NCBI GenBank assembly: GCA_031316315.1
Contig: JADBEO010000013.1
Span: forward strand, 32,245 to 96,244
Direction of reading: 5' to 3'
Origin: Chelatococcus sambhunathii
GTDB lineage: Bacteria; Pseudomonadota; Alphaproteobacteria; Rhizobiales; Methylopilaceae
Length of the DNA stretch: 64,000 nucleotides
A model generated the notes under the pieces. That model had not been told where the DNA came from. It was given only the letters and a program-made list of their open reading frames with translations, and ran no database searches. Made by a program: the position numbers and the translations under genes. Shown piece after piece: positions 18,410-27,474 of the stretch (the first letter of the stretch is position 1; each line of letters begins with the position of its first letter).

Positions 18410-18654
18410 GCTGCGGCCTCCTCTAGCGCATGGATCAAATCGGCCATGATGAACTGAGCGATGTCGGCCGCATGCTCGTTCGCCGGCCTCGGATCCCGCC
18501 CGCCATTGGCGATGCGCGTCAGCTCCACAGTGACATCGCCGAGCGTGACGTCCTGACGGCCCGGGAAGGAGGCGTCGTCGGCGTTAGAGATCGCGATACT
18601 CGACATGATGGCATCGAGCGAGACCAGCGCATCTTGGTGGACGCCGGCACTCAC
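18406..18654 (-). CDS. hypothetical phage protein
   Basis: 82-residue acidic protein with no recognised domain. It is coupled at both ends by ATGA overlaps to the genes on either side, which is the main evidence that it is translated. Confidence 0.6.
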   Translation of the reverse strand: MSAGVHQDALVSLDAIMSSIAISNADDASFPGRQDVTLGDVTVELTRIANGGRDPRPANEHAADIAQFIMADLIHALEEAAA

Positions 18655-18833
18655 TTGCCGGCCTCCCGTGCCAGCTCGCGCATCAGCATCTTTGCTAGCG
18701 TCTCGACGGGCGTCCCGCCGAGCTGCGTCGTTTTAGAGCCGCCGGCATCGGCGGTGACGGTGATCAGCCCGTCTTTCACCTGATACGAGCCGCTGATCTC
18801 GCGGCCGTCATGCTCAATCGATACGTCTGCCAT
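18651..18833 (-). CDS. small hypothetical phage protein
   Basis: 60-residue protein, first of a coupled trio. The sequence alternates strands (VSIEHDGREISGSYQVKDGL) and ends in a helix. An AGGAC stretch lies a few bases before the start. No known family. Confidence 0.6.
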   Translation of the reverse strand: MADVSIEHDGREISGSYQVKDGLITVTADAGGSKTTQLGGTPVETLAKMLMRELAREAGK

Positions 18834-18999
18834 TTCGTGTCCTTTCAGGACATAGAGTGTCGTTCACGGCCAAGACGGGATTGCCCGAGCCGCGCAGTTC
18901 AGTTCTCAGTTTCAGTTCTATTGGCCTCGCGGCCTGCCGATACGTCGGCGACGTTCCATCAACCGGCGCAAAAGATTGATGGCATTTCAAGTGGCAAGA

Positions 19000-20424
19000 T
19001 TAGGAAAGATTAGGCGTTTCATGGATTTTCATGAGAAGCCCTAAGAGCCTCGCCAGCGCCCGTTTCTGCCCCGGCGGCGCTCGGGAGCCGCAACGCCCCA
19101 AACTGCCGCCCGCGGCCTTCCCTGAGTCACGCCGCGGCATCCTCCCGCCGGAGATGATCGACATGCGCCCGCACCACGTCGACCAAGAGCCCGTCCGGCC
19201 ATATGCCGCCCGCCTCGCCAAGCGCGAGCTGTAAGGCAGTGCGGTCGACGCCGCCGGTGATTGGACACGCGCGACCGGCGGCGACCACGAGGGCGTCGAC
19301 AAGCCGGATGTATCTCTCTTCGAGCATGTAATGATCTGCGACCACGTAAGCGCGTCCCCGATTGGTGATGCGCTTTGTGTGAGTCTATTCGATGAAGTCG
19401 TCAACATGTTTTCGCGTAGGTGAAAACACGTATTTGAAGGTAGATAAGTAACGAATGACTTATTTAACGCATGCGTCAATTCGTTATTTCTGGCTTTCTT
19501 GCTTGCCAGATAGCCAGCACGCCACTCGTCATAGAGGCGCTTAGCTTTCCGCCGGATGTCCTGCGTCGCCGAGAACGGCTTGCCGTTGAAGCCCCGCCGG
19601 GACCGATCAGCCCCAAGGTAGCGCTGCGCGACCGGCCCGAGGATGCGGAACCGCTTGGCGCAGTAGCCAGCCCATCCGTCATTGCGGAGCGACTTCAGCC
19701 GGAGCTGAAAGTCCGAAGCGTTTCCGCAATCGCCGCCTGCCCGCTTCAGCGCCTCGCTCACGGCCTCGAAGTCGCGAGGTTCGAAGGCAATGACGCCATG
19801 AAGGTGAAGGCGGCCGTCGCCGTCGCGCTCAAGCGCGAGCGCAAAAGGAAGCGCCTGCCCGACTACGTCCTTCAGAGCCCGCCGGACACGGTCATGCAGA
19901 AAGGCGGACTCGGACGGATGCTGAAGGGCTTCGGCCTCGATCTCCCGAGAGAGGTTGAGGTTGATGGTTCGGGTCGAGCCGAGAGCGCCTGCGCCCCTGA
20001 CAAGCCATATGAAGCGCTCTTCGTCAGAGAGGTCGCGCCATTCGGCCGGCGTGCGGTGCCGGCGTGCTGATGGGAAGACGGGACGGAAGCGGTCGCCGGA
20101 CGGAAGAGGAGCAGGGAGAGCGATGGGTGTCCTGTTCTCGGGGAACAAGCTCCGCAGCTCGTCCATGAGGTCGTGGATGTCGGGAGAGAAGGTTGGGAGC
20201 GGTTGCTCATATACTGAAGCGACCGTCTGAGACGCGCCGGCGATCCGACCAGCGTCGGCGAGGGCTTCTTGGGAGAAGCGGCGGTCCCGAGCGAGTGATC
20301 GCGTGCGGCTTTTGATCCGGTTTTTGACATTTCCGCCGCGAGGGCGAGGCGTCGAGATTAATCTCTCGGACGTCGATTTTCTCGGCAACGCCGCCGAGAG
20401 ACTGCTATACAATGCGGTGTTCAC
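19000..20424 (-). CDS. HUH-type replication initiator (Rep)
   Basis: 474-codon reading frame, GTG start. RLHLHGVIAF (H207-x-H209) is the metal-binding HUH motif of rolling-circle Rep and relaxase proteins, and WAGYCAKRFR supplies a candidate nicking Tyr (Y254) with a nearby Lys. The fold therefore runs roughly from residue 130 to 310. Beyond about residue 335 the sequence turns low-complexity (Ser/Arg/Pro-rich) and overlaps a better frame (19127-19345), so the natural stop may have been lost by frameshift near 19400 or the tail is non-functional. Role: replication of the excised element, inferred. Confidence 0.75.
   Translation of the reverse strand: MNTALYSSLSAALPRKSTSERLISTPRPRGGNVKNRIKSRTRSLARDRRFSQEALADAGRIAGASQTVASVYEQPLPTFSPDIHDLMDELRSLFPENRTPIALPAPLPSGDRFRPVFPSARRHRTPAEWRDLSDEERFIWLVRGAGALGSTRTINLNLSREIEAEALQHPSESAFLHDRVRRALKDVVGQALPFALALERDGDGRLHLHGVIAFEPRDFEAVSEALKRAGGDCGNASDFQLRLKSLRNDGWAGYCAKRFRILGPVAQRYLGADRSRRGFNGKPFSATQDIRRKAKRLYDEWRAGYLASKKARNNELTHALNKSFVTYLPSNTCFHLRENMLTTSSNRLTQSASPIGDALTWSQIITCSKRDTSGLSTPSWSPPVARVQSPAASTALPYSSRLARRAAYGRTGSWSTWCGRMSIISGGRMPRRDSGKAAGGSLGRCGSRAPPGQKRALARLLGLLMKIHETPNLS
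19127..19345 (-). CDS. small hypothetical phage protein
   Basis: 72-residue protein (GTG start; an internal ATG at 19327 is possible). It has balanced composition and helices such as YIRLVDALVVAAGRACPITG and LLVDVVRAHVDHLRRED. It overlaps the out-of-frame tail of the Rep reading frame, and its composition looks more protein-like than that tail, so this frame is probably the real one here. Confidence 0.55.
   Translation of the reverse strand: MVADHYMLEERYIRLVDALVVAAGRACPITGGVDRTALQLALGEAGGIWPDGLLVDVVRAHVDHLRREDAAA
19449..19486. repeat. nested palindromes in rep, possible nick-site region
   Basis: TAACGAAT (19449-19456) and ATTCGTTA (19479-19486) form inverted arms. Between them lies the 10-base perfect palindrome ACGCATGCGT at 19467-19476. 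The region is AT-rich. Origins of rolling-circle replicons often lie within or next to rep and form such cruciforms, so this is a candidate double-strand origin. No nick-site consensus could be checked. Confidence 0.35.
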
Positions 20425-20475
20425 GGACTGATCTGAGGCCCTTCGACCGTTGGCGCGGTCGGGGGCCTTTCCTTT
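20406..20475 (+). ncRNA. possible short antisense RNA over the rep start
   Basis: On the plus strand an extended -10 element (TGC then TATACAAT, 20403-20413) is followed by an imperfect GC hairpin (20436-20468; AGGCCC...CGACCG / CGGTCG...GGGCCT) and a T-rich run. The transcript would start about 20419 and cross the rep GTG at 20424. Antisense control of rep is common in rolling-circle plasmids. No -35 box is evident, so this is weak. Confidence 0.25.
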
Positions 20476-20535
20476 TCGTCTGGTGGCCTATGGCCCGCTA
20501 TAGCGACGCCGAGACGGCGTTGCGCTCGAAAGCGC

Positions 20536-23214
20536 CTATCGCCGTCCCGAATTGAGCATGCCGCCCTGCCGCAACTGTTGGCCAAGCTCGGATCGCACGA
20601 GCTCGCGTAGCGAACCTTCGACTTCGGCAGCGGTGCGCTTGGCGAGATCGTCGTTCTGCGCTGGCGTGCCGCCGGAGGCGTTCACGGTGATGTTTGGGGC
20701 GAGCGTGACGACGTTCGACGTCATGCCTCTCCCGAGCTGCGGCGTCGCCGGCCGGAGGGGCGTCGGAAGCTCCCGAGCGCGCGGCAGACTGACGGAGCCG
20801 CCGACAAGACCGCCGGAGGCGTATCCCTTCCCGGCGCGGTGCAAGGCTTCGAGATTGGCGACGCCGATGCGCCGGGTCGCCTCTTTCGAGATCACGAACT
20901 CCCCGCGGTGAACGACGCCGGCCGGCTCATACTTGCCGCCGTCGCCCGTGTAGCCGCCGCGATCGAAGCCGAGGAGCTTTCCGAGGAAGCCGAAGATCCC
21001 CACGCCCCCGGTCGTGCCGGCGGCGGCGGTCGTGCCCGAGGGCGGCGCGAAGGCGTTCTGGAAAATCTGCTTCACCGCCATCTCAATGAGCTGATCGGCG
21101 ACCCGCCCGAGCGCGTTATTGAGGGCGTCAGCCGCAGTCGCGCCGGCGCGAAGATCTTGGAGGAAGCCCGACGTGGCGCTTGCGCCCATGTCGACGAAGG
21201 TCTGCCGCGCCTTGTTCGCCTGCTCGGTCGATTTGGCCGTCGCTTCCTGCGCGGCCTTCAGCCGGTAAATCTCCGCGATCTTCGCGGCGATGGCCTGTCC
21301 TTCCTTCGAGTTGATGTCGACGCCGGCCCGCTGGATTTGCTGAAGCACTTCCTGTTGCTGCGCGGTCTTGCCGATCTGGTCCGCTTCGAGCCCGAGAGCG
21401 TCCATCACGCGCTTGATCGCCTCAGCTTGACGATCGGCGGTCTTTTCGGCGTCCGTTCGGTCGCCGGCTGCGAGGCGCGTGGCGTTCGCCCGGCGCTCGG
21501 CGTAGGCGATCACGTCGTCGGTCGTCTTGCCCGCGCCGAGCAGCGACGGATTGGCCGCGATCGACTTCGAGCTGATCAAGCCAGCGAGCAGAGTGCCTGG
21601 CGCAGCCTTCAGCACCTTCGCGGCGTCGCCCGCGCCGAGGAAGTGCGACAGGTGTAGGGCAGCTTCGTTCACGCTGACGCCGGCCGCGCGGAGCGTCGCG
21701 GCGTTCTCCTTCGCGTAAGCCTCGATCAGCGTCTTCGTGACGTCGCTGTCCTTCCGCAGCGCGAGGATGGCGCTTTCGCCCATGGTGCGGGCCTGCTCGG
21801 GATAGTGCTTGCGGAAGAGTGCAAGCCACGTCGACTCGATGAACTGCCCCGCCCCGGTCGCGGTGCTGGTCGAGTTGGTCGCGTGATTGTTGCCGCCGCT
21901 CTCGGCGGCGATGACGCGCCGGACGTATTGCGCGATGGCGTCGCCGGAGCCGAGCGGATTGGAGCCGCCGGAGCCGCCCTCGCTCGGGATCACAGTCGGC
22001 TTGCCGGCGACCGCCGGAAGCCCGTCCGCCGTGAGGCCCGCATGCTTCGGCGTGAAGTCGAGCGGATTGGCGTTGATACGCCGGATCTTCTCTTCGATGT
22101 CCGCGAGCTGGCGCTTGTAATTTTCGAGCAGCGCCCCGCCGGGCGTGTTCTCCGGCAGCTTGGATGCTTCCTCGATCTTCGCGCGCAGCTCGTCAGCCTG
22201 CTTTTTCAGGTCGTCGAGGCCGGACGGCTGCGGCGCGGGCTTCCCCATGAAGTAGCCGAGGATGCCGCCCTCGATCTTCCAGCCCTCGAAGACCTTGCCG
22301 AGATCGCCGTCGCGGATGCCCTCGATCAGCGACTTTGCCTCGCGGAGCGCCTGCAGGAACTCTTCGAGCGCAGATTTCACGACGTCGCCGCCGAACTCGA
22401 CGGCGATCTGCTTTCCGAGCCCGTCGAGCCCGTCCTTCAGCTCCGTCAGCTTGTCGTCGAGATCGGCGGCCTTTTTGACGAGATCGTTTCCGAGCACCGC
22501 GCCGGCTCGGTTCGCCTGCGCCGCCATGTCGGCGAGGCCCTTGCGTCCGTCCGCGAGCGCCAGCACAAGCGCCGGCCCGCCGCTGCGGCCGAAAGCCATG
22601 GTCGCGAGGTTAAGCCGGTCCTGCTCGCTCTCGGCGTTTTTGATCAGCTCGGCGAAGTCGCCGAGGAGATCGGATAGCGGGCGCATCTCGCCCTTGGCGT
22701 TCCGCATCGCGACGCCGTTGGCCTCGAAGACCTTGGCGAGATCGCCGCCGCCGGCCGCGGCCTTCGACACGTTGATGCTGAATTTCTGAAGCCCGTTCGC
22801 CGCGTCCGCGCTCTCGCCGCCTGACTGGCGCACTGCGAAGGCGAACTCTTGGACGAACTGCGCGGACGCGCCGGTGCGCTCGGCGACGTCATTGAGCTTG
22901 GCGAGATCGGCGATGGACTTGTCGACGCCGTCGATCGAGACGCCCGCGAACGCGCCGGCCGCGAGGCCCGCGAGCGCACCCTTCACGGCGAGGCCAACGG
23001 CGGAAGCGCCGCGCGAGAGCCGGGACAGGCTGTCATTCGAGCGATCGGCGGCGTCCGACATTGAGCGTTCAAGCCGGGACGCCGCTTCCTTCGCACGCGC
23101 CTCGATCGCGCCGAACTGGCGCTGCGCGGTGCGGTTCGCCTTCTCAAAATTGCGCTCAAAGTCGCGGATGCGGGCTTCGAGGTCGATAACAAGCTGCGCG
23201 TCTTCGGACGCCAT
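20536..23214 (-). CDS. tail tape measure protein with embedded transglycosylase domain
   Basis: 892-residue protein of siphophage tape measure type. N-terminal coiled coil ([20 protein letters not shown]), hydrophobic helices near residues 70-100, and a central lytic transglycosylase-like domain (~430-560) with [20 protein letters not shown] then [10 protein letters not shown]. The C-terminal half has the tape-measure GGYTGDGG...[12 protein letters not shown] motif. It sets tail length and assists DNA entry through peptidoglycan. Notably no major tail tube protein gene accompanies it. Confidence 0.9.
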   Translation of the reverse strand: MASEDAQLVIDLEARIRDFERNFEKANRTAQRQFGAIEARAKEAASRLERSMSDAADRSNDSLSRLSRGASAVGLAVKGALAGLAAGAFAGVSIDGVDKSIADLAKLNDVAERTGASAQFVQEFAFAVRQSGGESADAANGLQKFSINVSKAAAGGGDLAKVFEANGVAMRNAKGEMRPLSDLLGDFAELIKNAESEQDRLNLATMAFGRSGGPALVLALADGRKGLADMAAQANRAGAVLGNDLVKKAADLDDKLTELKDGLDGLGKQIAVEFGGDVVKSALEEFLQALREAKSLIEGIRDGDLGKVFEGWKIEGGILGYFMGKPAPQPSGLDDLKKQADELRAKIEEASKLPENTPGGALLENYKRQLADIEEKIRRINANPLDFTPKHAGLTADGLPAVAGKPTVIPSEGGSGGSNPLGSGDAIAQYVRRVIAAESGGNNHATNSTSTATGAGQFIESTWLALFRKHYPEQARTMGESAILALRKDSDVTKTLIEAYAKENAATLRAAGVSVNEAALHLSHFLGAGDAAKVLKAAPGTLLAGLISSKSIAANPSLLGAGKTTDDVIAYAERRANATRLAAGDRTDAEKTADRQAEAIKRVMDALGLEADQIGKTAQQQEVLQQIQRAGVDINSKEGQAIAAKIAEIYRLKAAQEATAKSTEQANKARQTFVDMGASATSGFLQDLRAGATAADALNNALGRVADQLIEMAVKQIFQNAFAPPSGTTAAAGTTGGVGIFGFLGKLLGFDRGGYTGDGGKYEPAGVVHRGEFVISKEATRRIGVANLEALHRAGKGYASGGLVGGSVSLPRARELPTPLRPATPQLGRGMTSNVVTLAPNITVNASGGTPAQNDDLAKRTAAEVEGSLRELVRSELGQQLRQGGMLNSGRR

Positions 23215-23226
23215 TTCCGATGTTCC

Positions 23227-24852
23227 TTACCAGACGAGAAAGCCGTCGGGACGGGCGTCCGCGTCGGCGTAGATGCTGCGGGTTTCTTGGTTCATGAAGG
23301 CGCGGCCGACCGCCATCGCCGCCGCCTGCGCGCCGTCGATCCGGTCCCGGCTCTTGCCCTTGTGGAAGCTCTTGTTGCCGGGCGTGTCGGTGTGGACGGC
23401 GATGTTGCTGAAGTTCCAGCGCAGGACCGGGTGCCCGCCGTGCCGGAAGCGCCGGCCGATGATGGCGCGCTCCAATTCCTTCACGGCCGGGGCCATCGTG
23501 ACCCACCCTTGGCGCATCTCGATCGCCGGCAAGCCGTCGTCGATCAGGTTCGCCATCATGTTACGGCCCATGTGCGGGTCGAAGGCGATCTCGCGGACAT
23601 CGAAGCGATCGCAGAGATCGCGAATGCGCGCTTCGACGGTGCGGAAGTCGACCACGTTGCCGGGCGTAGCCTCGATCAGCCCGGCTTCGGCCCATGTCGG
23701 ATAGGGAACGCCGTCCCGGTCAGCCCGGCCGCGCAGGTTGTCCCGCGGGCAGAAGAACCACGGCACGACCGCATAGCCTTCTTCGCCGTCGCGGAACGCC
23801 GCGACGACGGCCGTGAGGTCGCCGTTGCTCGACAGGTCGACGCCAAGCCAGCACGGCGCGCGGTCGCGCTCAAAGGCGTCAAGGTCGATTGGCTGCGCGC
23901 CCGCGTCATAAACCGCCATCTCGACGAAGGGATCGGCGCTGTGATCAAGCCAGACATTGAGGTGAAGCTGACGGAACGCCTCACGGTCGCCGGGACGGCT
24001 TTCCGCCTCGCGCGCGAGCTGGCGAAGCCCTTCGATGTCGGGATAAGGGGGCGAGCAAGACAGGCCGGGATTGACCGACCGCCACAGAGCTTCATCGCGC
24101 CAGTCGGCGTTGGCGTCCGCCTCGAAGAGGATCGGCAGCGTCGCGGGATCTTCGATCTCGCCGCGCGCGACCTTCCGCGCGTAGTCGACGATGTCATGGG
24201 CGACGTTATCCTGCCCCCGGCCGGCGGTCGTGGCGACCACGAGCAGCGAGCCCGGCGTCTTCGGCAGGCCCGATCGCAGCACGTCCCAGAGGTCGCGCTT
24301 CGGCCATGCGTGAAGTTCGTCGGCGAGCACGAAGACCGGCGTGCGGCCATGCTGAGTGCCGGCGTCCGCCGAGATGCTTTCGAGGAAGGAACCGTCGCGG
24401 ACGTGCGTCAGCCGGTTTCGGCTGTCGACGATGCGGGTCGCGCCCAACGTCGCCTTGTGCGACCGGATGATGCCGACCGCTTCAGCGTAGGCGAGCCGGG
24501 CCTGCTTTCGATCTGCCGCGGCGGAGATCACTTCGCCGCCGGGAACCCGCTCGGGACCGATCGCGTGCAACAGCGCGAGCGCCGCGGCGATCGAGGTCTT
24601 CCGGTTGCCGCGCGGCAAGAGAAGCACGACCGTCTTCACGATGCGCGAGCCGTCGTCATGACGCGGGCCATAGACGCGCCGGACGATGCGTTCCTGCCAG
24701 CGGTCGAGCGCGAAGGCGCGGCCCGGCGCCCGGCTCTTCGGGTGCTTCAGCGCCCGCAGAAACCGAACCGCGCGCTCGCCATGCCCGAACGGGTCGGCGA
24801 TCGGCGAGCCGTCAAAGACCCAAGTCGGCGTCGTCGTCGGCATGGTCTTCAC
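23227..24852 (-). CDS. terL: terminase large subunit
   Basis: 541-residue packaging ATPase and nuclease. The ATPase has a variant Walker A (LLLPRGNRKTSIAAA) and Walker B VLADELHAWP. The RNase H-like nuclease domain begins GVDLSSNGDLTAVV and ends near DRIDGAQAAAMAVG. Length and order fit HK97/P27-associated TerL. An ATG at 24843 is an alternative start. It overlaps the end of the small subunit gene by 41 bases. Confidence 0.93.
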   Translation of the reverse strand: MKTMPTTTPTWVFDGSPIADPFGHGERAVRFLRALKHPKSRAPGRAFALDRWQERIVRRVYGPRHDDGSRIVKTVVLLLPRGNRKTSIAAALALLHAIGPERVPGGEVISAAADRKQARLAYAEAVGIIRSHKATLGATRIVDSRNRLTHVRDGSFLESISADAGTQHGRTPVFVLADELHAWPKRDLWDVLRSGLPKTPGSLLVVATTAGRGQDNVAHDIVDYARKVARGEIEDPATLPILFEADANADWRDEALWRSVNPGLSCSPPYPDIEGLRQLAREAESRPGDREAFRQLHLNVWLDHSADPFVEMAVYDAGAQPIDLDAFERDRAPCWLGVDLSSNGDLTAVVAAFRDGEEGYAVVPWFFCPRDNLRGRADRDGVPYPTWAEAGLIEATPGNVVDFRTVEARIRDLCDRFDVREIAFDPHMGRNMMANLIDDGLPAIEMRQGWVTMAPAVKELERAIIGRRFRHGGHPVLRWNFSNIAVHTDTPGNKSFHKGKSRDRIDGAQAAAMAVGRAFMNQETRSIYADADARPDGFLVW

Positions 24853-25213
24853 GGATCGAGGGGCGCGAGCGCGAGACGGGCGTGAGCCCTAGCTCGGCGG
24901 CGCAAAGCCGCGCCGTCGTCATGGCGGCGTTCATGATGCCGAAAGCGGGATGGCGCTTTGGGCCGTCCGGCGTGGCGGTGATCAGCCCGTCCCGGGTGAT
25001 GGCGCGCTGCGCCTCGCGCACGATGCCGGTGGCGGTCACGTAGCTTTCGAGGGTGCCGAGATCAGCTTCGGTCAAGGTGCCGCGTTCGGCGAGGATCGGC
25101 GCGACGCGCTTCCATTCGGCCTTGGCGTCGGGCGACAGCCAGGTAGGGGCGCGCGGCGTCGCGGCGACGGTCGCCGAACCGGAGACGATCGCGGCGGGCT
25201 TCCTTCCCCTCAC
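24812..25213 (-). CDS. terS: terminase small subunit, P27 family
   Basis: About 133 residues. Starts VRGRKPAA and contains PTWLSPDAKAEWKRVAPIL and LTEADLGTLESYVTATGIV, both P27-family signatures. The GTG at 25213 overlaps the upstream stop (GTGA), which decides the start. It recognises packaging-site DNA and recruits TerL. Confidence 0.9.
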   Translation of the reverse strand: MRGRKPAAIVSGSATVAATPRAPTWLSPDAKAEWKRVAPILAERGTLTEADLGTLESYVTATGIVREAQRAITRDGLITATPDGPKRHPAFGIMNAAMTTARLCAAELGLTPVSRSRPSIREDHADDDADLGL

Positions 25214-25512
25214 GACGCGACGCACCTGATCTCGACGCCGGCGCGCCCGAGCGGGCGCAGCTCGACGATGTCATGGGCGCGGCCGGCGAGCGTGATGCGG
25301 TTCGCGGTCGAGAGGCCGGCGACGGAGCGAATGCGGAGCGTGACGGACTGCGGCGCGGCGACGCCCGGCCCTTCGTCGGAATCGATGACGCCCTGATCCA
25401 TGATCCATGCGCGGACGGTCTTCACCGTCGCCCATGTCTCGGCGACGCCGCCGAACTCATTTGCGGTTTCGGTCGCAGCCTCAATCGAGATCAGACAGCG
25501 GCGCGCGGTCAC
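25210..25512 (-). CDS. head closure (head-tail adaptor) protein
   Basis: 100-residue protein of the SPP1 gp16/head closure family by its pattern: EFGGVAETWATVKTVRAWIM, a central charged loop, and TANRITLAGRAHDIVELRPL. GTG start coupled to the preceding gene (GTGA). It seals the portal vertex after packaging. Confidence 0.75.
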   Translation of the reverse strand: MTARRCLISIEAATETANEFGGVAETWATVKTVRAWIMDQGVIDSDEGPGVAAPQSVTLRIRSVAGLSTANRITLAGRAHDIVELRPLGRAGVEIRCVAS

Positions 25513-25898
25513 TTCAGCACCACGCGCAGAGAAACGACGCCGTGCGTCGCGTTGTCGTCGCGCAGGAAGCGCGCATTCACGAGATGTCCGCGCGCGTAAG
25601 CGCGACCCTCGATCGGCCAGACGCCCGGCGGGAGCGCGTCGCGGATCGCGCCGACGATCGCCTTCGCGGCGGTCGTGTCGGGCCCTTCGGTCCACACATG
25701 AAGGTCTACCAAAGCGACGTCCGCAAAGGTCTCGTCATGGTCCGCATAGAAGACGATCGCCTCGCCGAGAATGACGCTCGGGAAGCGTTCCGGGAGGCCG
25801 TGGCGGTCGGCGATGTTCGCGGCCGGGACAAGCGCGGTCACGGCGGCCGCGGCCTTTAGGCGGCCGGCAACGTGCTTCTGAACGGCGAGCGCGGTCAC
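25509..25898 (-). CDS. DUF3168-like tail completion protein, second copy
   Basis: 129-residue protein matching its upstream neighbour along its whole length: N-terminal helix with QKHVAGRLKAAAAVTALVPA, central VDLHVWTEGPDT, and C-terminal strand HGVVSLRVVLK. DUF3168 proteins cap the tail or join it to the head. GTG start, coupled by GTGA. Confidence 0.72.
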   Translation of the reverse strand: MTALAVQKHVAGRLKAAAAVTALVPAANIADRHGLPERFPSVILGEAIVFYADHDETFADVALVDLHVWTEGPDTTAAKAIVGAIRDALPPGVWPIEGRAYARGHLVNARFLRDDNATHGVVSLRVVLK

Positions 25899-26278
25899 TT
25901 CAGCACCCATGCCTGCAAGTGGATGACAGCGTGCCGCGCTTCGACGTAGTCCGCGGGCCAGATGATGCCGCGCAAGTAGCGACGGGACGCGGGCGCGATT
26001 GGGATCGTGCGCAGGTTTGAGTTGATCGCGTTGACGATAGCGGTGGGCGCGGGACCGTTAAGAGCGCGCGTGAAGACGTGAATGTCGCATTCGATCAGGT
26101 CGGTATCGGCGCGGGTATCGGTAACGTCGACAGCTTTCGCGATGATGACTTCCGCGTTGGTATGGGGGAGCCCATCTTCCAACGCGATATTCTCCGCGAT
26201 GACGACGGCGGTGACGTCTTGCGAGGTGGTAAGCCGGGAGAGCAAATGCTGCTCGAAGGCATCCGTGATGACGGTCAC
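25895..26278 (-). CDS. DUF3168-like tail completion protein, first copy
   Basis: 127-residue protein with EQHLLSRLTTSQDVTAVVIA, ECDIHVFTRALNGPAPTAIV and a C-terminal HAVIHLQAWVLK. It is homologous to the next gene, indicating a tandem duplication. GTG start, GTGA overlap with the gp10-like gene. Confidence 0.72.
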   Translation of the reverse strand: MTVITDAFEQHLLSRLTTSQDVTAVVIAENIALEDGLPHTNAEVIIAKAVDVTDTRADTDLIECDIHVFTRALNGPAPTAIVNAINSNLRTIPIAPASRRYLRGIIWPADYVEARHAVIHLQAWVLK

Positions 26279-26691
26279 TGGCGCGCCCATGCGTCTTTGA
26301 CGGCCTTCGAGATCGAGCGCTTGATCCGGTTCGTGAGGCGCTTCCGCTTCAGCCGGAACGCCGGCCAGAAAAACGGCTGCGCCTTGGCGGTCTTGGTCCC
26401 GTATTCCTGAAGGTGCGGATAGCGGACGTCCGAGTTGCCCGCGGTCACGCGAACCGTCAGCTCCGGGACGACGGCCGCGCCGCCCGGCTGGCTATAGGCA
26501 GGCGTCGACTGCCCGGCGGGCGTGGCGACGATCGACGCTTTCAGGTCGCCGGTGTCCTCCGGCGCGAGCTGTTGCATCGTGCCGACAAGCTCATCCGCCG
26601 ACTTCGTGAGAGCCGGCACGACGGCCGCGCGGGCGGCCGGCGGGATCGCCATCAGGCGCTTTTCGAGACGCTGAAGCTGCGCAGACGCCAT
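26275..26691 (-). CDS. HK97 gp10-like head-tail/tail completion protein
   Basis: 138-residue protein with the gp10 pattern: an amphipathic N-terminal helix, LAPEDTGDLKASIV, then VRYPHLQEYGTKTAKAQPFF (typical EYGT...PFF). The ATG at 26691 overlaps the upstream stop (TGATG). Confidence 0.85.
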   Translation of the reverse strand: MASAQLQRLEKRLMAIPPAARAAVVPALTKSADELVGTMQQLAPEDTGDLKASIVATPAGQSTPAYSQPGGAAVVPELTVRVTAGNSDVRYPHLQEYGTKTAKAQPFFWPAFRLKRKRLTNRIKRSISKAVKDAWARQ

Positions 26692-26972
26692 CAGAAAGCC
26701 CACGCGCGATAGGGCGTGATTAGGTCGAAGACGCCGGCCGGGAGCGTGCCGCGCTCGACGCCGGCAAGGCTCGCTTCGCCGCTTTCATAGAGATGGCCGG
26801 CGAGGATGCGCACGGCTTCGAGTAGCGGCGCGGGCGACGCGGTCGTGAGCGGATCGCCGGTGAAGGCGGCGACCCATGTCTCCGCGACCGCAATCTTGCG
26901 CGTGAGGGTGGCGTCGTCGGCGTCGTCTTCGATGCCGAGATGCGCCTTCAGGTCTTCGAGGGTGAGCGTCAT
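26691..26972 (-). CDS. gp6-like head-tail connector protein
   Basis: 93 residues. MTLTLEDLKAHLGIEDDADD and VRILAGHLYESGEA are typical of the phage gp6/YqbG connector, a helical ring beneath the portal. Confidence 0.87.
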   Translation of the reverse strand: MTLTLEDLKAHLGIEDDADDATLTRKIAVAETWVAAFTGDPLTTASPAPLLEAVRILAGHLYESGEASLAGVERGTLPAGVFDLITPYRAWAF

Positions 26973-26988
26973 TTCCGAAAAATCCTAA

Positions 26989-27474
26989 TTAGCTGCAATC
27001 TTGCGCGGAGCTTCCCCCGCCGGTCCCTAGTCGATCGACAGAAGTCGGGAGATACCCCCCGCCGCTCTTCCTTTGGCCGCGACCGGACAACTGCGCGTGT
27101 TCCGTCAGCATGCGCTCGACGGGCCATCCATTGCGGACGCGCTGATGCAGTGTGTTCGCGCTGATGCCGCTGCGTTCCGCCCATTCGGCGATGGTGAGCG
27201 ACAGGCCGTCATAATGGATGATCTGCGCGACCTTCTTCCCGCGCTTCGGCTTCATGTCGGCTTCGGCGATCAGCCTCGCCGCTTCAGCGCGGACAGTGCG
27301 GGGATCGAGCGCCGCATTGACGCAAACCTCTTCGAGATCGCCGTTCGGCTGCATGAGCCACGCGCGGGCCTGTTCGCGGTCCTTGCGGGCATGGTCGCCC
27401 ATCGTGGTCGCGTCTGCGATGGCTTGCACGACGACGGCTTGCCAGAGACGGACGTTGGCGATCTGGCAGGTCAC
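26989..27474 (-). CDS. HTH-containing phage protein
   Basis: 161-residue protein with a GTG start that overlaps the HNH gene stop (GTGA). Residues ~95-125 (TIAEWAERSGISANTLHQRV) form a helix-turn-helix. The N-terminal half is helical (VRLWQAVVVQAIADATTMGD). The C-terminus is Gly/Ser-rich. Its place inside the head-gene run suggests a packaging-accessory or regulatory role, not established. Confidence 0.7.
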   Translation of the reverse strand: MTCQIANVRLWQAVVVQAIADATTMGDHARKDREQARAWLMQPNGDLEEVCVNAALDPRTVRAEAARLIAEADMKPKRGKKVAQIIHYDGLSLTIAEWAERSGISANTLHQRVRNGWPVERMLTEHAQLSGRGQRKSGGGYLPTSVDRLGTGGGSSAQDCS

